From: Rhipicephalus microplus
Taxonomy: Eukaryota; Arthropoda; Arachnida; Ixodida; Ixodidae
Direction: 5' to 3'
NCBI RefSeq assembly: GCF_043290135.1
Contig: NC_134702.1
Location: forward strand, 196,510,491 to 196,574,490
DNA length: 64,000 nt
Below, piece after piece: positions 53,715-64,000 of the stretch. Positions within the stretch are counted from its first letter, which is position 1, and each line of letters opens with the position of its first letter. The notes under the pieces are model-generated. The model was not told the DNA's origin, searched no databases, and saw nothing but the letters and a program-made list of their open reading frames with translations. The position numbers were made by a program, and so were the translations under genes.

Positions 53715-54789
53715 GACTTCACGGATTTGTAGGTCCTCTAAAACAAGTGAACTCCTATCCCCTTAAGTGCCTAAATGTTCGTTAAGAAAAGAGCGACTGC
53801 ATACGGGAGCATGGGAAAGCCGAGAAATACGGGTTGTTAAATAATTTATTCAATACTGGGAACTCGTTCCCTAGGAACCTTTACGCTTACATATCGGCTA
53901 CATAGATGTCGTTCAAGCAACACGACTGTTCATGACCTTGTGAAAGCATGATTGCCGTTCCCCTGCGACATACGCAATTCAGTCCAGCGCATATTTGGTC
54001 AAAGATATACAGGAGCACACTTACAAAAAGCGCATACTATTAGTGTTTGAAACTTCGGCCATGGCACGGCCTTCGTCAAATTTGTTCAAAATGCAAGCCT
54101 CAAGTCACTTTAAGGGGCACCAGCCTGAGACCACACTGAAGCTATACCATTAGTAAACAAGTAAAAAACTACAATATAAATATACTACGGGGGTAGATCA
54201 TACGCAAGAAAAAGCCCTCAAAATGATGAGGTATTGACTGAAGAAGTCACGAGGGTTGAAGTATATAGTACCGTACAGTGCTGGACTGTGGCATCTCCCT
54301 TTGTACGCTACGTATTGTTGATATTACGCACCTTATAGTTTCAACATTCTGACTTTCACGGGCAGTGCGCGTTCTTTCACCTGTTTTTAAACACCACTGT
54401 ATTGATTACTTGTACAGAAACAATGATAACTACAAACAGGGGCCTAAGTCTATAAATTCTAGAGTGTTTTCTATACGAAGACATATTATTTTGTTTACTG
54501 TCAGATCGCTGAAGTAATTACTCATCGATGTACTGCAGTTGTTTTTCAACCTTTGTCGTTCTACGAGACTCAGTGTTTGTGTATTTTCATGATAAGCCTT
54601 CTTGCTCACGAATATATCTGTGGCAGACACGAAAAGTTTGCCTACATACGGGAATCTACCACAAAGCTATCGGAGTGGTCATACTGCATCGCGTACACGA
54701 GAGACAACTTTTCAAGACACTTATCTACAAAATAAAGCTGAGATATTGTATTGGGCGTGCGCTAAACATCACTTTTTTTCTACGGTTCT
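53715..54789 (+). other. 3' flank of the SLC16-like gene
   Basis: Contains the 3' untranslated region of the transporter, whose end is not defined. No other feature was recognised. The minus-strand frame 54430-54630 may be decayed Gypsy sequence. Confidence 0.45.
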
Positions 54790-55560
54790 GGCATTTCAAA
54801 AAGCTATTGACAACTTTTGGTTTTCGTGAAATCCAGTCTTGTTAAATGCTGTCGCCAAGAAGTTGAATTTCCGAAACACCAAACTTAGATATTCAAGCGT
54901 CGCACTGTCATGAAAGGAGCAGAAAAAGACAGATTTTGAGGCTGCTTTCATGACATTGATTAGTCTGATAGTGTTCCTGTTTGTTTTCTCCCCACACAAA
55001 AATATTGTCTATGTACACGTGTACATTAGTAAGGCCCTCAAATACCAGACTCATCATTCATTCAAAAATTCAGGCGTTGAAGCAATACCGAAGGGCAATT
55101 GAAGGTAGTGGTACCCATCAAAAGGAGTATCAAAAGCGTAGATCTAGGACTGTTTGTCAAATTGAATCTGTTGAAAGCTAGAATATGTGCTCAAGCAGCT
55201 AAATATTGTGACGCCATCTAATGCTCCTTCAATATCTTCACGCTTTTGGAGGTGGAACTGAAAGTGCTCTGTTTTTGTGTGCTTGTTGATTTTCTTGGGG
55301 TCCATGCAAATACCAATTCTGCCGATTTTATTTTTTTGCACAGTAACCAAACGACAGTAACCATTGGAACACCAGTGTTCTGTTGGCGTGAGAGACATAA
55401 AAACAGCAGTAACACCTCTGACCCTATTGCATTCAGTTAGCAGAAGTTTGGGTATATCCGAGCATATGGGTCATGAAAGCTTGAATATTGATTTTCGGTA
55501 TTTGTTCTCAATTCCTGGTGGCGTGATGATTAAGAGATTGAAGCTTTCTAGAACATAGGC
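54790..55560 (-). pseudogene. Ty3/Gypsy retrotransposon pol relic (reverse transcriptase)
   Basis: On the minus strand the frame 55398-55144 carries blocks of a Gypsy reverse transcriptase in the right order. They are VTVQKNKIGRIGICMDPKKI, then KREDIEGALDGVTIFSCLST, then FQQIQFDKQS. After a stop the sequence goes on with FDTPFDGYHYLQLPFGIAST and then with a decayed catalytic region (VYIDN near 55020, where active elements have an Asp-Asp pair). Stops and frameshifts are frequent. No protease, integrase or terminal repeats could be assigned. It is a dead element fragment in the host genome and may or may not be related to the gag relic at 1919-3030. Confidence 0.78.
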
Positions 55561-56455
55561 CTGACATTTTTCATGCTTTCCTGAAGACACCGAACACTTC
55601 AGTGCGTGCAGTACATTCTCTGGTGGTTTGGGTGAACTGATGCAGGCTGGGCAATATCTGGATGCAGAATTACGCAATAGTGTCTTAGGAATATTTCTCA
55701 GTAGCTGTATTTCTGTATCGCGATACATTTACAAATTGTATTTGTGTCCTTGTATTTAAATATTTCTATGATGTAATAATTGCGTTGAGATACAGTGCTG
55801 CACGTGGGCATCTCGTTACTTTTTTTGTAGCGACAAATCACACGTACCTGCAAAGAGAAATGGATATTTTTTGTGCTAGGCAAAGCGAAAGCAGCACTGG
55901 TATGCTAATCAAGAACAGTGGCAAACATTGGCCAGTCTATTATCATGTATTATAGCACTGGTGTGCAGTTGCGGCCACTGTTAGAAAGAATGTGGCACCC
56001 GTAGCCGCTCTCTTCGGGTCACCACGAGGGCGCCGCGCGAAGTATTTAGGCTTGAGCGCCACCAACGCCAGAGGCGGAGTTCACTGCGCGTCGTCTGCTA
56101 CAATGCGTCCCACTTCGCACGCGTGCAATCTAGGTTTCACCGCTCGAAGCGAAATGGGAGGCACCGTAGCCGACGACGCGCCGCTAACTTAGCCGGTGGC
56201 GCTGACTGCGCTTGCGCCGCAATAGTTCGCATGGCGGCCGTAGTGCCGCTCCGATGAGCGTGGTCACCCGATTCTCGTTCCCTGTAACCATGCCCGCGAC
56301 AGCACATATATAGATTGGAGTATGTAACGATGGGTATGCAGAGGTGTTACTGACAAACTGAACATTATCGGTAGGTAACTCATGGGATCCGGACCTACAA
56401 GCAGAGGTGTTGACATAGAGGTGCGCGGAATATGTATTGCATTTTTCTCCGTTTG
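55561..56455. other. 0.9 kb, possible upstream Gypsy sequence
   Basis: The minus-strand frame 55471-55728 adjoins the Gypsy relic and might be its upstream part, but it shows no clear motif. A GC-rich patch at 55980-56250 contains short frames without motifs. Confidence 0.4.
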
Positions 56456-56694
56456 CCCCACCGCTGAGGTCTACTGGTTAGAGTACACGGCTGCTGACCC
56501 GTAGGTTTCGGATGGAACCCCGGCATCGGCTGAAGCATTTTTGATAATGGCAAAAGTGCTGTAGATCCGGGTGCTCTGATATGGGTGCACAATAAATAAC
56601 CTCAGGTGGTCGAAATTTCTGCAGCCTTCCACCATGGCATTCCTCATATATATGTGGAGATTTTCAGACGTTAAACCCTACATATCAACCAATC
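56456..56694 (+). mobile_element. Diverged Ruka-like SINE
   Basis: It follows the Ruka order from CCCCACCGCTGAGGTCTACT through GGCTGCTGACCCGTAGG and CAGGTGGTCGAAATTTC to GACGTTAAACCCTACATATC. The B box is worn (TTCGGATGGAACC) and no target duplication is apparent. It is older than the copies with intact duplications. Confidence 0.8.
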
Positions 56695-57955
56695 ATTCAA
56701 TTTTTATGCATTTTATCTGCATGCTGTCCTTTTGTTGCCAATTGAAAGGGGCAAAATACGCGTCAAGCTGCAGCTGTATAGCTTTTTGTACTTGGGATTT
56801 CATTATCTTAGCTGTTGGCTGTAACGAAAGCAAAATGCCGAATAAACTTCAAATATGAAGACAGAAGTGGTACAGCCAGAATGCTTTTGAGAGGAGGACG
56901 GGGGTTACTTTACATGTTTTTGTGAGCTTTGCATTCAGATTCACAATTAGAAAAAAACATTCCGGGCTTTCAGTCTCCCTCACCTTTGGATACACCATTG
57001 AAATAGATGACTTTCTTCAGGCGAGTTGTTAGGTATGGGCATATACTGTCGTGGTTGCTAATATTATCAGCCTATTGCAATATTTTTCGCAGGCAGACAA
57101 CATAAAATGGTTGCGGAAGGAATTCGTTCTTTTCCCAGCCACTTTCCTGTTAAGAAGGAGTAAATAATCAGCCTAAAGTTACCATGCCTATCTATCAGCT
57201 GCATTCTTCACAAGTAGTGAACAGCTACAGACCAGGTAGAAAAGTTCAGATTGAAAAACATTCCAATAATATTGGACGTGTGAGGCGCCGTCAAGACTTA
57301 GTGTGCGGAGTGGCTCGAGCTTTGAATTTTTATGGAGACGAGACTCCAAAGTTTTTCGCTATGATGATGTTTGCACTCCTCTTACCGTCGAAAAACTGAA
57401 TTCATCTGGCGTCACCAGTGACTTCTGTTTTTCTCGGCGTATTGTAAAAACTTTATTAAGGGGCTGACATGAGGCACCGAAATTGGGCATCTCTGGCAGC
57501 TTTTATATCAATCCTAACGCACTGCGCGTTTTCGAGCACCTGAAACGCTGAGGTTAAAAAAAAAACTTGATGAGTTCTTGACGCAGAAAACACGTAATAG
57601 CAGGAAACAAGATAAAAAACGGTTTAAGATAAGGCTTAGCCGCACGTTCAGAAAGTGTAGCGCACAGTGCATGCGACATGCGGCAGGAGGTTCTGGTGTC
57701 CGTTGCTACGTGATGCAAGGGAAGCAGGAAGTGAGAACACTCCGGCATCACTGCTCTCCTTTAGTTTACGAAACTATTCCGGGATAAATCTGCTTTAGTG
57801 CAACATACAGGTGTTTCGCCAGGCGATGCTTAGCTCACCCAGATATAACCTGCTCTCCCGTCACCTCGAATGCTCGTGACAAGCGAATAATCGAAGCCTA
57901 AGATGGGTTTGTGGGCTGATAAGGACGAGCGTCACTGATTCAGAGGACATCATCG
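56695..57955. other. 1.3 kb without a recognised gene
   Basis: Two plus-strand frames, 57184-57399 and 57578-57787, have basic, unremarkable products and no family motif. They are not called as genes. Confidence 0.45.
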
Positions 57956-57972
57956 CACTACGCCAACATATG

Positions 57973-58207
57973 ATTGATTTGTGGGGTTTAACGTCCCAAA
58001 ACCACCATTTGATTATGAGAGACGCCGTAGTGGAGGACTCCGGAAATTTTGACCACCTGGGGTTCTTTAACGTGCACCCAAATCTGAGTACACGGGCCTA
58101 CAACATTTCCGCCTCCACCGGAAATGCAGCCGCCGCAGCCAGGAATCGAACCCGCGACCTGCGGGTCAGCAGCCGAGTACCTTAGCCACTAGACCACCGC
58201 GGCGGGG
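57973..58207 (-). mobile_element. Ruka-type tRNA-derived SINE, minus strand
   Basis: A well-preserved copy. The tail starts at the left (ATTGATTTGTGGGGTTTAAC), and the B box (complement of GGAATCGAACC) and A box (complement of CCTTAGCCACTAGACCA) are at the right. A perfect 17-base target duplication, CACTACGCCAACATATG, is at 57956-57972 and 58208-58224. Confidence 0.95.
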
Positions 58208-58224
58208 CACTACGCCAACATATG

Positions 58225-59233
58225 TTAGGTGCTAAGAAAACCTGAAAATGTTGTATTTTTCGTTTTTCTAAACTATAAGGTTCAAGTCACGCTGCAGAAG
58301 AACTATCGGAACCACACATTGACTTGCGATGCACACTCACAACTAAAGATCAAAGACACTGAAGCGAGCATCATGTTCAGCAGCTACAGAACTGATCCGT
58401 CAAGTTTTTTTTAATAAAGAGAAGGAGGAAATATAAAATTGCTCTTACGTTTTGAATTCTATAAAAAGACTTCTGTCCATAACTTCTGCTCACAATGGAG
58501 ATGGTTTTTGCTTATTTTATTTCCTGAAAACTGCTTTCTTGAAAATTGTGCTCTTTTAAGTGTCTCTCTCTTCAGTGGTCATTTAGTATATTCTAACAAA
58601 GGAAGACAACAGTTCGCAAGAAGTTTAGAATTGCATTCATCGAGGTACGGCTTTTTCTTTAGAGATTTTTTTTTTCAATAGAGAACGTGATAGGGCTGAG
58701 GAGCCAATTGTCTGATATGTGTTGTGGAAAAACAAACAATTCATTTATTTGATCCGCTCAAGAAAAACCATGAAAATATTTTCAGGCGGGCTTGCTAAAA
58801 CCGACAACATATACCTTCAACCCACTCGTTTTAGGTATTCTCAAGTTTGGTCTTGAAATCAAGAAATATTTTAGTCTCTACTGAGAGAACGCTAGTAGTG
58901 AAAATGAAATATTTTTGGCGCACTTCGAACGGTTTTGGGATTAAGATTTGCAGTTTTGTGCATTTGAAATAAGCAAAGATAGGATATAAAAAACCTAAAT
59001 TCATAGTGGACATGCATCTGCTATTGTTCATACAATGAGGCGATCACTACAGCTATACTTCGCTTAAATTTCCAGCACTGTCGTTCTTGGTATTGTTTTA
59101 TGACACCTTGTTAATCAGTGTTCTAGCTACTCTATTTAGTATATTTGAGGCATTCGTATTTGCAATGTCAACAGAAACAACTTTCGCGGTATTTTCAAGT
59201 AGCATCTGCGTATAGCAGGATTCTCTTGGTTTC
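58225..59233. other. 1 kb without a recognised gene
   Basis: AT-rich sequence with only short frames. No repeat shared with the rest of the window was noticed. Confidence 0.45.
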
Positions 59234-60226
59234 CTGGGGCTGAACTCACGAAGCTTTCTCTTGGCTACGCATTTTCTTAGCCAATAATTCTCTTATCTGG
59301 AGGGATTACTATAGCGCCGGTGTGACTTTAATTTATTCAGCACTTAACAGGGAGAGGAGGGCACACGATAGCCGATGAAACAACGAAGAAAGAAAGAAGT
59401 GTGTGCCCATACTATCAAGGTAGTACGCAAAGCGTCTAAAATCAAGAGTGTACGATAAAAGCCAATGATTTGCTGCATCTAAGTTCAAGATTGGTGAGCG
59501 TCTGCTACAGCACTTACAGGATGCCACGTACGTTGTAATAGACGTTTTTGTGTGCTGTGCAAAACCAAGCTCTCGCCTTTCATCAACCACTGTAGCTAAA
59601 AAGGAAATAGCTCGATGGCTTAAGGCCATCGACCAATCCACACACTATCTCGCCAAGCACAAGTAAGCAAAACTCCCGGTGCATTACATCAATAAAACCA
59701 CACATGAATCGATGCATGCAATGTTTGAAAATGTGCCCCAAATGTCTTCCCCTGTGTAACGTGATCAGTTACCTTACGTTTTGATGAAGCTGCGCTGCTA
59801 CTCAACCGATCCGGTGTAATCGAGCGCGCTATGGTGTTGAACGTAAGGTTGTTTTGTACCGAGACGTAAAAAGTTGTCTTCTTACAATATCCTTATTACA
59901 AGACACAGGAGCAACTTTTGTGCCTGCGGACAAATTGTGCACAAATGGAGAACAGCAGAAATCAAATGAAATTGTGAGTGGAATTTCGCTGGTTGCATGC
60001 ACCGCAGCATTTTTATAAAGCCAAAATAAGAGAACGTGCACGGCTTACGCTTAGATATGTGTCTACGTTAAACGAGGGAGACTCATCGGGAGGTGTTTCA
60101 GTGCTAATGCTTTTCACAAAACACGGTGCAAATATTTCGTCCAGCATTGTTGGGGTTAGTAAACAAAGGAAGGGACGTGTATACGAGTCTTGAAGTCGAG
60201 AGACGTTATTTCACGTGCGAAAAAGA

Positions 60227-60229
<3 letters not shown>

Positions 60230-60259
<30 letters not shown>
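60230..60259 (+). repeat. (GA)n microsatellite private to arm B
   Basis: Fifteen GA units. The matching site in arm A (about 18315-18345) is a short impure CT stretch, so the expansion happened after the duplication. Confidence 0.95.
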
Positions 60260-60260
<1 letters not shown>

Positions 60261-62059
60261 CTCTAGTTTCGTCTCCACGAAAGCTTGATATCGAAATAAT
60301 AACTATTAAAGACAATTTTCTCGCCCAGCAGACGTCAGGGAAAGTGTCCGCAAAGCAGCTTTGGGTGCTTGGAGAGCATAAAAAAGTGGAGTACGTGTTT
60401 TATGGGAGCTACAGCCACACAGAAAGCGAGATGAAGTGTGACTGTCTTTAGATGTGAGAATCAATGCTAATTAGGCGAGTTGTGAGTTAATTAACCAAAT
60501 CTTCCTTGAATAACTCTAATGGAAACAAACTGAGTTTTTATCTAGTGAAAGTCACACTAGTGACAGTGAATTCATATTAGTTTACTATCTTTGTCACAAG
60601 CCGATATATATTTTTATTTTTTATTGATATTTGTCAAACTATGAGAAAGTAGCGTACGTTAGTGTCGGCTATCCCAACACTATGACAGTAATCTACAAGA
60701 CGATTAGTGCACGGTTATACAGCCACACGTGGCGGTTTTTATCTTCTAGTAACCTTGGGCAGACGCATTCGAACAATTTTTTCTATTTTCGACCAAGTTT
60801 AACCGGACGTTTTTGCATTTGGCGTCTTTCGAAGCATTGACGATACATCAGCAATAGGGCAAACCAAGCACGGCTGCAGTGGACAAACGATTACAGCACT
60901 CAGCTGCAATCTAGGAGGTACTGTGTTTGATCCGCAGTGTCACCGAGCACTTTTTTAAGAGGTTGCCCGGCCTGAGATTATGCGTGATGACGGGTACTAA
61001 TTTTCTGAGAAGGTGGCTTTCGCGCTTTCTTCTTTCACTCCCATTTTGACGCAAAAGCGCTGTGCCATGCTCTTTCATAAATAACATAATTCAGGATTCG
61101 TAATTTTCCCCTCCATCCTCTCTTATCGCAAAAGTGCCCAGGGCTTAAATACCAATATCATACCTGGTATACTACTTTCTACGTGTTTGGACATTCGACC
61201 AGTGATCACTCGTCACAGTGTTTTGAAGACAATCTACACATGCAGCGAGCCAATCGCTTGCGTCCAAGTTGACTGTCTTTGTCGGAACGTGTTTTCGTGC
61301 TAAGTTTGCGGGAATCATTACATGCAGCAAAGCCAAAGAGCACGGACAGCTACAGAAGACACGAAGAGAGTGATTTGTTTGTGTCTTTTCTCCCGCTATC
61401 TGTCATGCTGCGAATTCCAGTGTAATGTCACTGTGAATGGTTAAATTGAACTATAGCAGGTAATCGAGTCCTGCTGAGAGGGTCCCGTAATGTCGAGAGC
61501 AGAACAGAACAATGGAAAGTTGATTTGTGCCATAGAGAGATACCCTGCTTTTGGGTACTACAATAAGTTTTCAAACCAAAGTTTATTTTTATTAACAACA
61601 GTTCCAGTACACATGAAAGGTCGATGGACAAAATTCGTGCATTCAGCTTGACTAGGTTTGTCATTTCAATAGTAATTGCCAACCGGTATTACAATATGCA
61701 TAAATATCACGCGTATACAACCATTGTGATAGCTTGTTTATTATGATTAAAATTGATATGTTTAAATGAATATGATCAACCAACGCAACGTTACGAGATA
61801 AACCATGTAGGAGAGCTATGCTCTAAACTAATCTTCGCTGGTTTGTTTCATTTTACCCAATTCCTTGCTCATGATTGTACGTTGGCAAATGAAACAACTT
61901 CTTTGAATGCACATATTTTGTGTAAGGTTACATTTATTTTTATGCAGTAAAAACCAATTGAAATGTATAATGGCTCACAAGAAAATGAACTAGAGACAAA
62001 TTCTGCCAAATCATTACGAAACATACTCATCAATGATAAGCGGATTCTCATTTAAAAGA

Positions 62060-62132
62060 TACATACATACATACATACATACATACATACATACATACAT
62101 ACATACATACATACATACACACATACATACAC
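62060..62132 (-). repeat. (CATA)n microsatellite, counterpart of 11773-11912
   Basis: About 18 CATA units with one CACA interruption, at the same place in arm B as the GTAT tract of arm A. Confidence 0.98.
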
Positions 62133-62406
62133 TGAGTGTAAATATTAGAATGAATGGCTATAAAACAACTCTAATACAATAATTTTGAGTATACACAAAG
62201 TAACTTACGAGAGAAATCCACCAGCACTGTTATGTCTGAACTCGATGTTTCTCGAACCATCTCAGAAAAGCTTGATGCATAATTTCTGCTGCTGCCCAGT
62301 GAGGAGCAGTTTTTATAACAAACACAATAATAAAGCGCTAGACAATGGCATGCTAAAGAAAAGGGCTGTGCATTAACATTTCATACATGTCTGCAATATT
62401 ACTCTG

Positions 62407-62412
62407 TTTATT
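62407..62412 (-). terminator. Candidate poly(A) signal after the arm B exon
   Basis: TTTATT on the plus strand gives AATAAA on the minus strand, 100 bases past the stop at 62513. The hexamer is kept in arm A (11489-11494). Confidence 0.5.
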
Positions 62413-62512
62413 TACATAGCTTGGCTCTTTCACAACACACTTACCAAGTATGTTAGGACACTTTGGCTGAAAGTTGGCATAGCGCAAAGAAATTCTAGAC
62501 AATACATGAGTA

Positions 62513-62809
62513 TTACAATTCTAAGCTACTAAGCTCCTTGGTGCAAACAGTCTTTATATTGACCGCTATAGACTTTCTTTCATTTCCCGAAAGCACTCCC
62601 CAAAAAGACTTCAAAGTTTGCACATCAACACAGTCCCCATACAGCTGTCTGTCAGCCTGCTTGAAAAAAAAAATCAGTTCACTGGTGGGCAAAGACTGCA
62701 CACTAATTATGTGAGGTGATGCTCCAGTGCACTGCATGTATGTCTTGCTGCTGGCCTCAACTGCGATGTTGCTCAGCACATGTGCAAAATTACAACTATT
62801 ACTATGCCA
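62513..62809 (-). CDS. Candidate terminal coding exon of an unknown gene
   Basis: On the minus strand a splice-acceptor-like ATTATTTTGCAG precedes an open stretch of 98 codons and a stop at 62513. Its product begins WHSNSCNFAHVLSNIAVEAS and ends TKELSSLEL. I do not recognise the family. Points in favour are an acceptor in phase with the frame, a poly(A) signal 100 bases past the stop, and a broken copy in arm A that shows what unselected sequence looks like. Against it, the upstream exons could not be placed with confidence and no homology is known. It could also be the last exon of an uncharacterised transposase, since the sequence is duplicated. The open frame continues 21 codons past the acceptor to an ATG at 62872. 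Confidence 0.45.
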   Translation of the reverse strand, partial: WHSNSCNFAHVLSNIAVEASSKTYMQCTGASPHIISVQSLPTSELIFFFKQADRQLYGDCVDVQTLKSFWGVLSGNERKSIAVNIKTVCTKELSSLEL

Positions 62810-64000
62810 CTGCAAAATAATTATGTGTCGTTTGCATGAAACAGGGACCACACTAAAAGAACATAAGAACATTTACCTTCACACCGCTCAAAAGATGTAA
62901 ATACATTTCCATAGAGTTTTCACAGCTCATCTGATAATAGTAATAAAGGCTGCAAACACATCGTTACTTCCACTAACAAACTGTTTTAAGATGCCAGATT
63001 CAATATTAGAGTATACCAGTACTTTTGTAGGGCTAAACAATTGTACAGGTACCTAGAACAAGACAAGTAAATGCATGCTATAGCTATATAAAAATATAAT
63101 AAAGACATTTATTTCTAGTCTGAGTAAAGCTGCATAGATGGTAAGTCACTTGCATAGTACACAATTAAATTATGAACAATTCCATACGAACAAAAAATAC
63201 AATAAAAAAGTTACACTTACAGAGTAGAAACAGAGAAGTAGACTGTTGAGGGATGTACAGGCAGTGGGATAACAATACACAAGCATTAAAATCTACTGCT
63301 AGATATACTGGGAGTAGTGATGATCCTCTTCCTTCCAAATTAAATAATCCACATAGATTCACTTCCCTGAGCTTATACACATTCGGCATCATAGGTGCTA
63401 TACAAATGAGTGTATCCTGAAGGATTATGTCGACTAAGTACAAGATTGCCGCATTTATGGCTTTACTTCTTGTACTTAAAAGAATGCAAACACTGTTACC
63501 TTTGCCGACCATGGATGCTGTGATTTACGGCAGTTACATGCAAAGACTTTGATTAACATGCATGTTAAAAACTTCAGCTCAAAACTATCTGCCCACTAAC
63601 ACTACAGCAGTCTTTAAATTAGTTTCATAGTTTGGTATGTTTCAAGCAAAATTTAAATATTTTGGAGTGCAAGCAAAGAAACTGCTGAATAATGCACTGC
63701 TAAGAAGTTAAACTGCAGCTGCACAGAATGTTACTACGTATGCAATTCAAACTGCTCCTGACATCACAATGTGCTCTTCCTGCTATCGTAAACTTTGCGC
63801 TGGAGAACAGTCACTGGCAGTCTCTTTATACTTGATGGTCTTCTGTGCTCAGTTCTTGATACACTGTCCATGACCGGGGAGCACCGGATCTATTGTTACT
63901 GCTGGAACTTGGAAAAATACAGATCATTGTTACAATCACGATACTTGCAAAAGTGTACAGTTGTTATTATGTGCTCATATTTACAGATATCGTATTTTCA
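62810..64000. other. Right end of the window, possible upstream part of a minus-strand gene
   Basis: If the exon at 62513-62809 is real, its intron and earlier exons lie here or beyond. A second minus-strand candidate, 63901-63826, reads NNRSGAPRSWTVYQELSTED to a stop after an acceptor-like TTCCAG, and could be an alternative last exon with AATAAA near 63114-63109. The frame 63165-63512 (115 codons) has no recognised motif. Confidence 0.3.

Larger units (their letters stand above)
59234..62727 (-). repeat. Arm B of the large inverted duplication (LINE-free)
   Basis: The reverse complement of arm A (11176-13343 plus 17932-19305), with the arms about 40 kb apart. It lacks the CR1/L2-like LINE and reads through the insertion point near 60634-60650. 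It has its own GA expansion (60230-60259) where arm A has a mixed TCTCACTCTCTATTTC stretch. Its right end lies inside the candidate exon at 62513-62809. Confidence 0.8.

Noticed and set aside
57184..57787. Two basic plus-strand frames as a small gene
   Set aside because: They are in different frames, no splice sites link them convincingly, and no motif was recognised.
63826..63901. Short minus-strand candidate C-terminal exon
   Set aside because: The acceptor is ambiguous and only 24 codons are present, so it is mentioned only in the note on the right end.

Overview
The window is nuclear DNA of an arthropod, most likely a hard tick of the metastriate group. The best evidence is at least five clean copies of a tRNA-derived SINE that matches the tick family known as Ruka. 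These sit among I/R1-type, CR1/L2-like and RTE-like LINEs, Penelope-like elements and Ty3/Gypsy remnants, in AT-rich DNA with large introns. No bacterial genes, operons or CRISPR arrays are seen. The species-level call is an inference.

Layout. 1-11.2 kb: repeat-rich, with an open Penelope-type reading frame running off the left edge, a Gypsy gag relic and a LINE 3' end. 11.2-19.3 kb: arm A of a large inverted duplication, split by a full-length LINE (13344-17931) with intact ORF1 and ORF2. 19.5-25.7 kb: nested elements (a dispersed repeat family hit by two Ruka SINEs and by a truncated LINE, a GTCC-rich minisatellite element, another LINE 3' end). 28.4-33.6 kb: RTE, I/R1 and CR1/L2 LINE tails, a fold-back element and an old Ruka copy. 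34.9-53.7 kb: one conventional host gene on the plus strand. 54.8-58.2 kb: a Gypsy pol relic and two more Ruka copies. 59.2-62.7 kb: arm B of the inverted duplication, reverse complement of arm A. 62.5-64 kb: possible 3' exon of a second gene on the minus strand.

The host gene is an SLC16-like (monocarboxylate transporter, MCT) member. Four coding exons (34893-35097, 35517-35660, 40133-41020, 53428-53714) all join in phase 1 across GT-AG introns and give a 507-residue, 12-helix protein. Its 12.4-kb last intron holds a decayed I/R1-type LINE that was itself hit by a Ruka SINE and by a GTCC element.

The inverted duplication is the most informative structure. Arm B lacks the LINE found in arm A, so it serves as an empty site and fixes both LINE ends to within a base or two, with no visible target duplication. 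Arm B also carries an open candidate terminal exon with a poly(A) signal, and arm A carries a truncated, broken copy of it. The LINE has two apparently identical 275-bp tandem units plus a partial third at its 5' end, which may be promoter monomers.
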